64,000 nucleotides of DNA from NCBI GenBank assembly GCA_035505915.1, contig DATJQI010000011.1:1-64000 (forward strand). The letters run 5' to 3'. Source of the DNA: 40CM-2-70-7 sp035505915 (GTDB lineage: Bacteria > Gemmatimonadota > Gemmatimonadetes > Gemmatimonadales > GWC2-71-9). A model generated the notes under the pieces. That model did no database searches. It was not told the DNA's origin and saw only the letters and a list, made by a program, of their open reading frames with translations. Below are positions 47,761-57,243 of this stretch, one piece after another (the first letter of the stretch is position 1; each line of letters starts with the position of its first letter). The position numbers and the translations under genes were made by a program.

Positions 47761-49023
47761 TCACGCTAAAGATATCGGGGCCGATGGGGAGCGACAAGCC
47801 GAACCCCCTGTCCAGACGGCGGTTACGAGGTTGGCACCGAGCCAGTACGCCGCTTCCCGCCAATCCGACACGTCGAGCGCCACCAGGTCGGCGCGCATGC
47901 CCGGGGCGATCTGGCCCCGATCCTGGGCCAGGCCCAGCGCCGCGGCCGCGTTCACGGTCACCCCGATCAGCGCCTCCTCGTGACGCATCCCGAGCTGGGA
48001 GACCCCGAGGGCCATCACCAGCGGGAGGGAGAGCGTGGGGGACGACCCGGGGTTGAAGTCGGTCGCCAGGGCCACGGCCGCTCCCGCATCCCAGAGCGCC
48101 CGCGCGGGCGCCTGCGTCCGCTTGCCCAGGAACGTCATGGTGGCGGGCAGAAGGACCGCGACCGTCTCCGCCCCGCCCAGCGCCCGGATCCCGGCTGGCG
48201 ACACGGCCGCCAGATGATCCGCCGACTGCGCCCCCAGGGCGACGGCCAGCTCGGCGCCCCCTGCTCCTTCGAGCTCGTCGGCGTGCATGGTGAGCGCCAG
48301 GCCCGCGCGTCGCGCGGTCTCGAGGATCCGGCGGCTCGCGTCGGTGGTGAACACCCCGGGCTCGCAGAAGACGTCGCAGCGGAGCGCGAGGTGCTCGCGG
48401 CCCACGCGGGGGATCATGTCGTCGCAGAGAAACCGGATGTACCCGGCCGGGTCGCGCCGGTGCTCCGGGGGCACTTCGTGCGCGCCCAGGAACGTGGCGA
48501 CCACGTCGGGGCTCCCGTCCCGCTTGAGGCGCGCGATGACCGCGAGCTGCTTGAGCTCGGCCTCGAGATCGAGCCCGTACCCCGACTTGACCTCGACCGT
48601 GGTGGTGCCGTGCGCGCGGAGGGTATCGAGGCGGGCGCGGGCCAGGCGGTACAGGTCGGCCTCGGAGCGGCCCCGCACATCGCGCACCGACTCGAGGATC
48701 CCGCCGCCCGCCGCCGCGATCGCCTGGTAGGTCTCGCCCAGCGCCCGGCGCCGGTGGTCGTCGAGGCGCGGCGCGCCGAACACGCCGTGGGTGTGGGCAT
48801 CCACGAACCCCGGAAAGAGCATGCCGCGCACTTCTTCGCGGAGGGCGCCGGGATGGGCGGCCGCGAGGTCGGCGGCGGGACCCACCGCGGCGATCCGGGA
48901 GCCGTCGAGCAAGACGGCCGCACCGGCGAGGACCTCCACGTTTCGGGCTTCCGCGCCGCGGCGGGCCCGCGCGGGGCCGCGGCAGGTCACGACCGCCCGG
49001 GCGCCGACGAGCAGGGTGCTCAG
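47761..49023 (-). CDS. hutI: Imidazolonepropionase
   Basis: 420 residues if begun at the CTG at 49023 (overlapping the hutU stop as CTGA, GAGG seven bases upstream). The GTG at 48990 is the alternative but removes the first beta-strand (STLLVGARAVVTC) typical of the family. It is an amidohydrolase barrel with metal-binding DAHTHGVF, KSGYGLDLEAELK, FLGAHEVP, LTMHADELEG, SADHLAAVSPAGI and ALATDFNPGSSP. It hydrolyses 4-imidazolone-5-propanoate to N-formimino-glutamate, the third step of histidine breakdown. Confidence 0.95.
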   Translation of the reverse strand: MSTLLVGARAVVTCRGPARARRGAEARNVEVLAGAAVLLDGSRIAAVGPAADLAAAHPGALREEVRGMLFPGFVDAHTHGVFGAPRLDDHRRRALGETYQAIAAAGGGILESVRDVRGRSEADLYRLARARLDTLRAHGTTTVEVKSGYGLDLEAELKQLAVIARLKRDGSPDVVATFLGAHEVPPEHRRDPAGYIRFLCDDMIPRVGREHLALRCDVFCEPGVFTTDASRRILETARRAGLALTMHADELEGAGGAELAVALGAQSADHLAAVSPAGIRALGGAETVAVLLPATMTFLGKRTQAPARALWDAGAAVALATDFNPGSSPTLSLPLVMALGVSQLGMRHEEALIGVTVNAAAALGLAQDRGQIAPGMRADLVALDVSDWREAAYWLGANLVTAVWTGGSACRSPSAPISLA

Positions 49024-50684
49024 TCGCCGGCCTCGCGCATCGGCAGGCGGAGGTGCTCGCGTTGAGCGGTGGCGATGGCCTCCGGGTACCCCGCTTCGGC
49101 GTGGCGCGCCACGCCGATGCCGGGGTCGTTGGTCAGCACCCGCTGGAGCCGCCGCGCCGCCGCCGGCGTCCCATCCGCGACGATCACCTGCCCCGCGTGG
49201 AGTGAATTGCCGATCCCCACGCCCCCGCCGTGATGGAACGAAACCCAGGAGGCGCCGGAGGCGGTGTTGAGGAGGGCGTTCAGGATGGCCCAGTCGGCGA
49301 TGGCGTCCGATCCGTCCTTCATCGCCTCGGTCTCCCGGAACGGAGACGCCACGGAGCCGGTGTCCAAATGATCCCGGCCGATCACGATGGGAGCCGACAC
49401 CTCCCCGCGCGCGACCAGGTCATTGAGCGCCACACCGAACCGGGCGCGCTCGCCCTGTCCCAGCCAGCAGATGCGGGCCGGCAGCCCCTGAAACGCCACG
49501 CGCTCCCGGGCCAGCGTGATCCACCGGCGCAGGTGCTCCTGGTCGGGAAAGAGCTCCAGGACCAGGCGATCGGTCCGTGCCAGGTCCTTGGGATCGCCGG
49601 ACAGGGCCACCCAGCGGAAGGGGCCCTTTCCTTCGCAGAAGAGGGGCCGGATGTACTCGGGCACGAAGCCCGGGATGTCGAAGGCGCGGGCGAGGCCGGC
49701 GTCCTTGGCCACCGTCCTGATGTTGTTGCCGTAGTCGAAGGTGACGGCGCCCTGCGACTTGAGCTCGAGCATCGCTTCGACGTGCTTCACAATCGAGGCG
49801 ACCGCGGCGCGGACGTAGGCCGCGGGGTCCTTCGCCCGCAGGGCCCGCGCCTGATCCAGGGACATCCCCGCCGGGACATAGCCGTTCAACGTATCGTGCG
49901 CCGAGGTCTGGTCGGTGAGGACGTCGACGGGAACGCGGCGCCGGGCGATCTCGGGCAGGAGGTCGGCGCAGTTACCGACGACTCCCACGGAGAGCGCGGT
50001 CTTCGCGGCGCGGGCTTCGGCGCACCAGGCCAGCGCTTCGTCGAGGGACTCCGTGGCGCGGTCCAGGTAGCGGGTGTCGAGCCGGCGGCGCACGCGGGTG
50101 GGGTCGACTTCGACCGCCAGGCAGACGGCGCCGTTCATGGTCGCGGCGAGCGGCTGGGCGCCGCCCATCCCGCCCAGGCCCCCGGTCACCACCAGGCGCC
50201 CCGCGAGCGACGCGCCGAAGTGCCGGGTGGCGACGGCGCCGAACGTTTCGTACGTGCCCTGCAGGATCCCCTGCGTGCCGATGTAGATCCAGGAGCCGGC
50301 CGTCATCTGGCCGTACATCGTCAGCCCCTTCCGCTCGAGCTCCCGGAACACGTCCCAGGTGGCCCAGCGGCCCACGAGATTCGCGTTCGCGATGAGAACC
50401 CGGGGCGCGTCCGGATGGGTCTGGAACACCCCGACGGGACGTCCCGATTGGACCAGCAGCGTCTCGTCGTCCGCCAGCGTGGTGAGGGTGCGGCAGATGG
50501 CGTCGAAGGACGCCCAGTCCCGGGCCGCGCGCCCGGTGCCGCCGTACACGACCAGATCGTCGGGGCGCTCGGCGACCTCGGGATCGAGGTTGTTCATCAG
50601 CATCCGCAGCGCCGCTTCCTGGATCCACCCGCGGCAGGTGCGGGCGGGTCCGCGCGGCGCGCGCACGGGCCGCGGGCCGCTCAC
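49020..50684 (-). CDS. hutU: Urocanate hydratase
   Basis: 554 residues from the GTG at 50684, which overlaps the hutH stop (GTGA). The N-terminal WIQEAALRMLMNNLDPEVAE, the NAD-binding VTGGLGGMGGAQPLA, VDVLTDQTSAHD, the conserved Cys in RPLFCEGKGPFRW and the substrate-site WVSFHHGGGVGIGNSLHAG are all present. It adds water to urocanate using tightly bound NAD+. Length is normal for the family. Confidence 0.97.
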   Translation of the reverse strand: MSGPRPVRAPRGPARTCRGWIQEAALRMLMNNLDPEVAERPDDLVVYGGTGRAARDWASFDAICRTLTTLADDETLLVQSGRPVGVFQTHPDAPRVLIANANLVGRWATWDVFRELERKGLTMYGQMTAGSWIYIGTQGILQGTYETFGAVATRHFGASLAGRLVVTGGLGGMGGAQPLAATMNGAVCLAVEVDPTRVRRRLDTRYLDRATESLDEALAWCAEARAAKTALSVGVVGNCADLLPEIARRRVPVDVLTDQTSAHDTLNGYVPAGMSLDQARALRAKDPAAYVRAAVASIVKHVEAMLELKSQGAVTFDYGNNIRTVAKDAGLARAFDIPGFVPEYIRPLFCEGKGPFRWVALSGDPKDLARTDRLVLELFPDQEHLRRWITLARERVAFQGLPARICWLGQGERARFGVALNDLVARGEVSAPIVIGRDHLDTGSVASPFRETEAMKDGSDAIADWAILNALLNTASGASWVSFHHGGGVGIGNSLHAGQVIVADGTPAAARRLQRVLTNDPGIGVARHAEAGYPEAIATAQREHLRLPMREAGD

Positions 50685-52162
50685 GCGGCCGGCCCCGGGT
50701 CGAACCGGCCGGTGCGGATCTCGGACGCCACCCGCTCGATGTCCGCCTGAAAGGGGCGGTCCCCGTCGAGGGCGGCCGCGAGGGCGCGGACGGCGGCGTA
50801 GGTGCGCGCGACGCCGCGTCCCGGCGTGAGGGGCTTCAGGAACTCCAAGCCTTCGGCGCCGGCCAGGAGCTCGATGGCGACGACCCGCTCCGCGTCCGCG
50901 AGGATCCGGCCCGCCTTCCAGGCCGCGCTCATCCCCATGGGCACGATGTCCTCCTGATTCGCCTCGGTGGGAATGGTCTGCACGCTCGCCGGAGTCGCGA
51001 GGACGCGCGCGTCGGCCACGAGGGCCGCGGCGACGATCTGGGGGGTCATGAATCCCGATTCGACCCCGGCGTTCCGCGCCAGGAAGGGCGGCAACCCGAA
51101 CGAGAGGTCCGGGTTCACCACGCGCTCGAGACGCCGCTCGGAGAGGTTGGCGAGGGTCACCAGCGCGATCCCGAGCACGTCCAGGGCGAACGCGATCGGC
51201 TGCCCGTGGAAGTTTCCGCCGGAGAGGATCTCGGCGCCGAACACCAGCGGGTTGTCGGTGGCCGAGTTCAGCTCGGTCGAGACGATCCGCTCGGCCATCG
51301 CGATCCCCTCCCCCACGGCGCCCAGGACCTGGGGCGTGCACCGGAGCGAGTAGGCGTCCTGGACTCTGGGGTCGTTGTCCCGATGGGACTCGCGGATGGC
51401 GCTGTCGGCCAGGAGCTCGCGGAGGATGGCGGCGGAGTGCTGCTGCCAGGGGTGCGGCCGGACGTCGTGGATGCGGGCGTCGAAGGCCACCGGGGTCCCG
51501 CGGGCCGCCTCGAGGCTCATGGCGGCGGCGGCGTGGGCGCACCGCCACAGGAGCCACGCGTCGTGGACCAGGAGGGCCGCCAGTCCGGTCTGCGCCTGGG
51601 TGCCGTTGATGAATGCCAGGCCTTCTTTCGCTTCGAGGGTCACGGGCGTGAGGCCGGCGGCCCGCACCGCGGCGCCGTCCGGGCCTTCGCCCATCAACGC
51701 GAGGGCCAGATGCGAGAGCGGCGCCAGGTCCCCGGAGGCCCCGACGCTTCCCTGGGAAGGAATGGAGGGGTGAATGCCGCGATTCAGGAGCTCGATGAGG
51801 AGCAGCGGCAGCTCGGCGCGCGCCCCGCTCGTGCCCATCAGCAGCACGTTGGCCCGGAGGAGCATCATCGCCCGGACCGCTTCGACGGGCAGCGGATCTC
51901 CCACGCCGGACGCGTGGCTCCGGATGAGGTTGGCCTGGAGATCACGGAGCTTGTCGGCGGGGATGCGGACGTTGGCGAGCTTCCCGAAGCCCGTGTTCAC
52001 GCCGTACATGGTGTCCCCGCGGGCGATCGCCTGCTCCACGGAGGAGCGGGAGGCGCGGACCCGATCGAGGGCGGCGGGAGCGGCGGAAACTTTGGCATTG
52101 CCACGGGCGACGGCCACCACGTCCGCCAGGGACAACGAGCGTCCATCTAGGGCGATGGTCAT
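50681..52162 (-). CDS. hutH: Histidine ammonia-lyase
   Basis: 493 residues. The MIO-forming Ala-Ser-Gly is in GSVGASGDLAPLSH; YGVNTGFGKLA supplies the catalytic Tyr loop, followed by NLIRSHASGVG and SATDNPLVF, and EANQEDIVPMGMSAAWK near the end. It deaminates histidine to urocanate, the first step of the pathway. It is the first gene of hutHUI. The upstream spacer carries a 98-base nested palindrome instead of a recognisable HutC site. No HutG or HutF is in the window. Confidence 0.97.
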   Translation of the reverse strand: MTIALDGRSLSLADVVAVARGNAKVSAAPAALDRVRASRSSVEQAIARGDTMYGVNTGFGKLANVRIPADKLRDLQANLIRSHASGVGDPLPVEAVRAMMLLRANVLLMGTSGARAELPLLLIELLNRGIHPSIPSQGSVGASGDLAPLSHLALALMGEGPDGAAVRAAGLTPVTLEAKEGLAFINGTQAQTGLAALLVHDAWLLWRCAHAAAAMSLEAARGTPVAFDARIHDVRPHPWQQHSAAILRELLADSAIRESHRDNDPRVQDAYSLRCTPQVLGAVGEGIAMAERIVSTELNSATDNPLVFGAEILSGGNFHGQPIAFALDVLGIALVTLANLSERRLERVVNPDLSFGLPPFLARNAGVESGFMTPQIVAAALVADARVLATPASVQTIPTEANQEDIVPMGMSAAWKAGRILADAERVVAIELLAGAEGLEFLKPLTPGRGVARTYAAVRALAAALDGDRPFQADIERVASEIRTGRFDPGPAA

Positions 52163-52181
52163 GGTGGACAGAAACTACCTA

Positions 52182-52303
52182 CTAGACGCGCGGACGCACA
52201 GATGGGAGACAGGGGTCGGACCGCAGGAGTGCCCCTGCAACCCGACCCCCGTTTACCATCTGTGCGTCTGTGCGTCTAGTTCTTGGCGTCTGTGCGTCTA
52301 GCC
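52182..52303. repeat. Nested palindrome with GTGCGTCT octamers upstream of hutH
   Basis: 24-base arms (52182-52205 and 52256-52279, two mismatches) begin and end in CTAG. Inside are two further stems: GGGGTCGG/CCGACCCC (52212-52219 with 52242-52249) and GCAGG/CCTGC (52223-52227 with 52234-52238). Another octamer copy (GGCGTCTGTGCGTCTAG) extends to 52301. It could fold into one long hairpin on either strand. Confidence 0.75.
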
Positions 52304-52304
52304 G

Positions 52305-53435
52305 TTAGTGCCTCGCCACGGTTCTCCCCGTGACGGTCCTGACCGCTGCTCTGACCAGCTCCGGATTGGTGGCATCGGTCTGGAAGCTCCAATCCAGAAT
52401 GAGGAACGTCCGCCCGACGTGCGTCACGCGGACCGCGCCGTACCGCGTGGCGGCGCCGGAGCCGGTCTGGAAGACGTACCCGAAGCCGGGCTGCGCCTGG
52501 AGCGGCGTGCTCGAGTAGCCGGACGCGGGCGCGTAGTCGATGGACGTGAGGTCCGCGATGGCGCCGCTGCCGTACTGCTGCATCGTGGTGCCGGCGGCGG
52601 GCACCAGCCAGAGGGTCGAGTCGGCGTGCTGCGACACGTAGAAGTTCGCCGAAGGCGACCCGCCGTTCACGACCAGCCCGTACCCGCCGGCGCCGTCCCA
52701 GAACTCGAGCCCCGCCTGGGCGGGCGTGGTCTCCTCGGGAAAGAGCGCGACGTTGCGGGCGTCCGGGCGCGGCGTGTCTTCCCGGACCGGGGACCAGAGA
52801 CTCTCGTCACCCAGGGTGTCGATGGCGGACACGCCGTAGCAGCGCGTCACGCCGTTGGTGAGCGCGCCGACGATGAAGTCCGGTGAGACGGTCGCGCCTT
52901 CGAGCACCCAGTCGGTGCCGCAGAGGGTGTCGGAGATCGCGCTGGCCGAGTATACGCGGTACCACTTGAACGCCGCCGGGGCGGTCAGGTAGGCGTTGTC
53001 GGTCCAGTCGAGCTCGACGGCGCCGTTGAGCGAGGTCGAATAGAGGGTGTCGGGGGCTTCCAGGGTGAGGCGCGAATCCACGGTGACGACGTTCGAACCC
53101 GCGCTTTCGGTGCCGTTGACGTCCACGGCGGTGACGAAGTACTGCAGGTCGGGGACGCCGGCGTCGTGGAACGTGGGCGACGTGGTTTCCGCCCGGAAGT
53201 TGAAGGCCCCGCTCGACCCCGGCCGGGAGTAGATGTTGTAGCTCGAGAGGGTCGGGGCGGTGACGGGCGCCCAGGACAGGAGAATCCCGGACGGCGTCCC
53301 GGGCGTCCCCGACGGGTCGAGCTCGTAGGACAGATCCTGCGGGGGCGGGAGCGTAGACACGTCCACGGTCCGCTGCTGGTCGCAGGCGGCCGCGGTGACG
53401 GCCAGAACCAGGCCCACTCGCGTGAGTGTGCGCAT
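52305..53435 (-). CDS. Lipoprotein with fibronectin-type-III-like domains
   Basis: 376 residues from the ATG at 53435 with GAGG eight bases upstream. The signal peptide ends in the lipobox VTAAAC. Two FnIII-like domains follow (about 30-125: GILLSWAPVTAPTLSSYNIYSR..YFVTAVDVNGTES; and 130-220: ELDWTD..KWYRVYSASA..CYGVSAIDTLGDES). A C-terminal beta-rich region ends with HVGRTFLILDWSFQTD. It is probably a surface or periplasmic binding protein. It lies 120 bases downstream of tatC-lptD, with two hairpins between them. Confidence 0.78.
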   Translation of the reverse strand: MRTLTRVGLVLAVTAAACDQQRTVDVSTLPPPQDLSYELDPSGTPGTPSGILLSWAPVTAPTLSSYNIYSRPGSSGAFNFRAETTSPTFHDAGVPDLQYFVTAVDVNGTESAGSNVVTVDSRLTLEAPDTLYSTSLNGAVELDWTDNAYLTAPAAFKWYRVYSASAISDTLCGTDWVLEGATVSPDFIVGALTNGVTRCYGVSAIDTLGDESLWSPVREDTPRPDARNVALFPEETTPAQAGLEFWDGAGGYGLVVNGGSPSANFYVSQHADSTLWLVPAAGTTMQQYGSGAIADLTSIDYAPASGYSSTPLQAQPGFGYVFQTGSGAATRYGAVRVTHVGRTFLILDWSFQTDATNPELVRAAVRTVTGRTVARH

Positions 53436-53473
53436 GCCGAATGCCTCGGGAAGACAGGTGACCCTGGAGGGAA

Positions 53474-53511
53474 GCACGGTCCGTGCCGCGGCTCCGGAGA
53501 TGCGCCGGAGC
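53474..53511 (-). terminator. Two adjacent hairpins after tatC-lptD
   Basis: GCTCCGG-loop-CCGGAGC (53491-53511) and GCACGG-T-CCGTGC (53474-53486) lie 45-80 bases past the stop at 53556. There is no long T run, so this is only a possible terminator. Confidence 0.4.
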
Positions 53512-53555
53512 GCGGATTCCGGGCCTCTGTCCCACGGCGAGGACAGCCGGACGGG

Positions 53556-56500
53556 TTACTGCGTTTCGCGGATGGTCTGCTGGTCGTAGTCGAACTTGAT
53601 GTCCTGCTCGTCGCGCAGGGAGATCCGGAAGTTGAACGCGAAGGTTCCGTTCGGCCCCTTCACGAACACGAACGAGGCCTGCCAGCGGCGGAGGTCGCGC
53701 TGCAGCTGGATGTAGTGCTGGGCGAACTGATGGGTATGGAAGTCGTACGTCGTGGTCCAGCCCAGGTCCCAGTGCGGCGTCGGACTGAACCGCATGGTCC
53801 AGTTCATCTGCTCCTGCCCCGATCCGTTGACGCCGGGGATCGGCAGCGGCGGCTGGTACGCGGAGTCGGTCTGGTACGGAATCAGGGCGGCCGAGTCGGG
53901 ACGCGGGCGCGGGCGCGTGCTGGTGAACGAGACCTGGAGGGAGAAGCCGCTGCCGCCCGCCGGGTTCGGGGCGTACGGGGAATTCATGCCCCGGATGCCG
54001 CCGCCGATGGTGGGGATCACGCCCCCGGGCACCGGGACCGCGCCCCCGGGCGTGGACGGCGCGAGGCCGGCATTGGCCCCTCCGGCGGCGCCCGCCGCCG
54101 GGGTGGTCGGCGGGGGAGCGCCGCGGGAAACGAGACCCAGGAGCGCGCCGATGCTGCGGAACGTGTTGCCGGAAATCGAGAAGCTGGTCGAGACGTTCGT
54201 GAGGAACGGGGAGAAGGTGGAGCCCCGGACCCCGGCCACGCCCACCCCGCCCCAGAGGTCGTGGGTCAACGACAGGCTGAACCCGGGGAGCAGGTCGGTG
54301 GCGAAGGTGTTCGTGAGGGTCTGGGTCTGCCACCCCGTATATCCCGGCTCCTTGGCGCGCTCGAAGTTGTACTGGATCTGGGAGGTATTGATGGACAGGA
54401 GCCGGATCTTCTTCCCCTGCCCCGTCGTGTCTCCCGCGGGAGGCTTGAGCTTGGCCTCGAAGTTCTGCGACAGCCCGATGCTGATGGTCTGTTGCGGGTC
54501 GTTGCGGACCGACTGGTTGAGCCCCGAGGGGTCGATCGCCTTCGCGTAGGCCGGGTCCACCGCGGACCCCGGCGCGTAGAGATAGTTGACGATGAACTGC
54601 AGCGAGTGGCGGATCCGGTCCACGGGCCCGAACCCCGGGAAGAACCCGAAGAACGTCGGCGCCAGGCTCGCGCCGAAGCCCAGGCGCTTTCCCTGGTGGA
54701 CCCACTCACCGCCGGTGAACTGGTTGCGGATGGCGTAGGGCCCCTGCAGCGTCGAGTTCAGCACGGAAATCTGCGGCTGGAGCTTCCAGCTGTTCCGGAA
54801 GAGCGACGGGAGACCGAAGCTGGTCTGCCAGTCGGCGGTGGTCTGAAAGGTCCGGACGTAGAGCAGCTTCCGCAGCGCCCCGGGACTCGTGCTGTCCTCG
54901 ATGAAGTACTCGTGCCGCTGGTTGGAGGCCATGTCGCTGATGTTCAGGGAATTCGACCAGTTCCAGGAGCCGATGCGGATCGGGGTCTGAAACGCGAACG
55001 TCGTCTGCCGCTGGTCGAAGAACTGCGTCGCCGTGTCCACTCCGGTCGGGAACGCGGCGAGCAGGGTTCCGGACGGATTGTGGAACGACTGCAGGTTGGT
55101 GTAGCTGATCCCCGGTGACCAGGTGATGGACTGCGTCACGTTGATGGGGGAGGGCGTGAGGCTGAGGGACGGGAAGGTCTGGCTGACCAGGTCGTTGGAC
55201 AGGTTCTGCGACCGGGAGCCGCCGAGGTTGACGGTGCCCCACGAGAACTGCTTCTGGAAGTTGGCCTGGGAGGACAGCTGCGCGGTGGACAGAAAGGGAT
55301 CCACGGTGTTCTGCTGGATCACCTGCGCGCTCGTGGCGTAGTTGACGGTGGCGCTGAACTTGGTCTTCGAGTCGAAGCTCTGGTTATGGAACCAGGTGAT
55401 CTGGGTCGCGGTCCCCGACTGGTCGAGCTCCGACAGCTTGGAGTAGCCGATCCCGCCCTGGATGAACTGGTCGAGCCAGCGGTACTGCAGGGCCCCCTGA
55501 ACCTGCACGTAGCGGTTGGCGAACCATCCCACCCGTCCCACCACGTCCATGTAGTCGTTCGGCACCCAGTAGTAGCCGAGGTTGGCGATGTGGCGCTGGT
55601 ACTGGCGGGTGGGCCGGACCAGGTCGTTCAGGCCGAACTGCGGGACCAGCACGCCGCTCCGGCGCCCCAGCCGGATGTCCTGAAAGATGAACGGCAGCCA
55701 CATCAGCGGGACGTCGCGGATGTACAGCACCGCGGGGCGCGCGATCATCACGTTCTTGTTGAGCCACTTCACTTCCCCGGCCTGGAAGTGGTAGTCGGGA
55801 AGCGGCAGATCCGAGGACGTGATGGACGACCCGGCGCCGAACATCCGGGTGGAGCCCGAGTCCACCGCGATGTCGCCGCGCATGTACCACGTCGCCGACC
55901 CCTGGTGAAAGCTGGTCAGCGCGTTGGCGATGACGCCGCGCTTGAGGCAGTTGTCGTACCGCAGCGAATCCCCGATCATCACGGAGTTTTCGCCGAAGAG
56001 CGAAGGCGCCCCGTTGGCGTCCAGCCGGCAGCTGGCCTGGACGTAGTGGATGGAGTCGGCCTGCAGCTTCGAGCCGTCCTGGTCCACCAGGGCGTTCTGC
56101 CGGAGCTCGAGCTCGTTCCCTTGGCCGCCCTGGTGCATGGTCATGGAATCCGCCGTATACCGCGTGATGCGGTAGCCTTTGCGGGCGAGCAGCGAATCCA
56201 TCAGGGCGTCGGACGGCGGGAAGGCGTGGGTGGGACCGGTGGGAAGACCGAGGCGTCGGGCGGTGGCGGTGTCGATCACCCGCCCGGTGGCCCCGGCCGC
56301 GGCGCCCCCCGCGCCCGCCGCGCCCGGGGCACCGCGTGTCGTGTCCGGGCGAGGGGGCGGCTGGGTCGGCCGCTGGGCCGACAGTCCTCCGGCTCCCAGG
56401 AGCGCCAGCAGCACGATCACGCCGGCGACCGTCCCCGGTCCCGGCCCGGTCCCCCCGGGCGGCCCGGTCGTCTCCGCCGCCTCGGCCGCCTGGCGGCGCT

Positions 56501-57233
56501 CGCGGCGGCGCCCCACGACCCAGACGCACCAGATGCTGACTTCGTAGAGCGCCACCATCGGCACCATCATCACGATCATCGACAGCGCATCGGGCGGCGC
56601 CAGGAACGCGGCGATCAACGCCGCCACGACCAGGGCGTAGCGGCGGTTCCGCGCGAGGAAGCGGGCGTTCACGAGTCCGAACCCCGCGAGCACCACCATC
56701 ACGAGGGGCATCTCGGCGATGGCCCCGAACGCGAGGATCAGCGGGATGGCGAACCCGAAGTACCGTTCGGCCGTGATGATCGGGGCGAGGTGCTCCCGCT
56801 GGAACGAGAGCAGCATGCCCAGGGCCCGGGGGAGCACCAGGAAGTACGCCGCCCCCGCTCCGGCGGCGAAGAGCACGAGCCCGACGGTCAGCGAGGGCAC
56901 GAGCACGCGCCGCTCGCGTTCGTACAGCGCCGGCGCGAGGAAGGCCCAGATCTGGTAGACCAGCACGGGGGACGCCAGCACGATCCCCACGGCCAGCGCG
57001 AGCTTCAGGGTGATGAAGAAGGCTTCGGTGGGCCCCGTGACCATCAGATGGCCCCCGGGCACGAGGGGCGTGATGGGAATCATCAGGAGGCCCAGAACGT
57101 CGAACCTCGTCACGACGCCCCAGCCGATCATCGCGCCGATCATGACGGCGATGGCGCTCCGGAAGAGACGCCACCGGAGCTCCTCGAGGTGCTCGAGGAA
57201 CGGCATCTCGCCGCGGGGAGTGGGAGCGGCCAC
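53556..57233 (-). CDS. In-frame fusion of TatC and an LptD-type LPS-assembly protein
   Basis: One open frame of 1,225 codons. Residues 1-247 are a complete TatC: MPFLEHLEELRWRL, six membrane helices, the conserved Glu in FLAPALYERERR, and a basic cytoplasmic tail (GRRRERRQ). After a Gly/Pro linker, residues 268-287 form a hydrophobic segment ending GGLSAQ that looks like a signal peptide with a cleavage site. From about 350 to the end is an LptD_2-type protein: periplasmic beta-sheets (LFGENSVMIGDSLRYDN) and an outer-membrane barrel (PLMWLPFIFQDIRLGRRSG, NLGYYWVPNDYMD). TatC exports folded proteins; LptD inserts LPS. A GTG at 56420 could start LptD separately, but it lacks a good ribosome-binding site and a basic n-region. 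The likeliest reading is a precursor cut by signal peptidase. Confidence 0.88.
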   Translation of the reverse strand: MAAPTPRGEMPFLEHLEELRWRLFRSAIAVMIGAMIGWGVVTRFDVLGLLMIPITPLVPGGHLMVTGPTEAFFITLKLALAVGIVLASPVLVYQIWAFLAPALYERERRVLVPSLTVGLVLFAAGAGAAYFLVLPRALGMLLSFQREHLAPIITAERYFGFAIPLILAFGAIAEMPLVMVVLAGFGLVNARFLARNRRYALVVAALIAAFLAPPDALSMIVMMVPMVALYEVSIWCVWVVGRRRERRQAAEAAETTGPPGGTGPGPGTVAGVIVLLALLGAGGLSAQRPTQPPPRPDTTRGAPGAAGAGGAAAGATGRVIDTATARRLGLPTGPTHAFPPSDALMDSLLARKGYRITRYTADSMTMHQGGQGNELELRQNALVDQDGSKLQADSIHYVQASCRLDANGAPSLFGENSVMIGDSLRYDNCLKRGVIANALTSFHQGSATWYMRGDIAVDSGSTRMFGAGSSITSSDLPLPDYHFQAGEVKWLNKNVMIARPAVLYIRDVPLMWLPFIFQDIRLGRRSGVLVPQFGLNDLVRPTRQYQRHIANLGYYWVPNDYMDVVGRVGWFANRYVQVQGALQYRWLDQFIQGGIGYSKLSELDQSGTATQITWFHNQSFDSKTKFSATVNYATSAQVIQQNTVDPFLSTAQLSSQANFQKQFSWGTVNLGGSRSQNLSNDLVSQTFPSLSLTPSPINVTQSITWSPGISYTNLQSFHNPSGTLLAAFPTGVDTATQFFDQRQTTFAFQTPIRIGSWNWSNSLNISDMASNQRHEYFIEDSTSPGALRKLLYVRTFQTTADWQTSFGLPSLFRNSWKLQPQISVLNSTLQGPYAIRNQFTGGEWVHQGKRLGFGASLAPTFFGFFPGFGPVDRIRHSLQFIVNYLYAPGSAVDPAYAKAIDPSGLNQSVRNDPQQTISIGLSQNFEAKLKPPAGDTTGQGKKIRLLSINTSQIQYNFERAKEPGYTGWQTQTLTNTFATDLLPGFSLSLTHDLWGGVGVAGVRGSTFSPFLTNVSTSFSISGNTFRSIGALLGLVSRGAPPPTTPAAGAAGGANAGLAPSTPGGAVPVPGGVIPTIGGGIRGMNSPYAPNPAGGSGFSLQVSFTSTRPRPRPDSAALIPYQTDSAYQPPLPIPGVNGSGQEQMNWTMRFSPTPHWDLGWTTTYDFHTHQFAQHYIQLQRDLRRWQASFVFVKGPNGTFAFNFRISLRDEQDIKFDYDQQTIRETQ

Positions 57234-57243
57234 GGAGGCCGGG

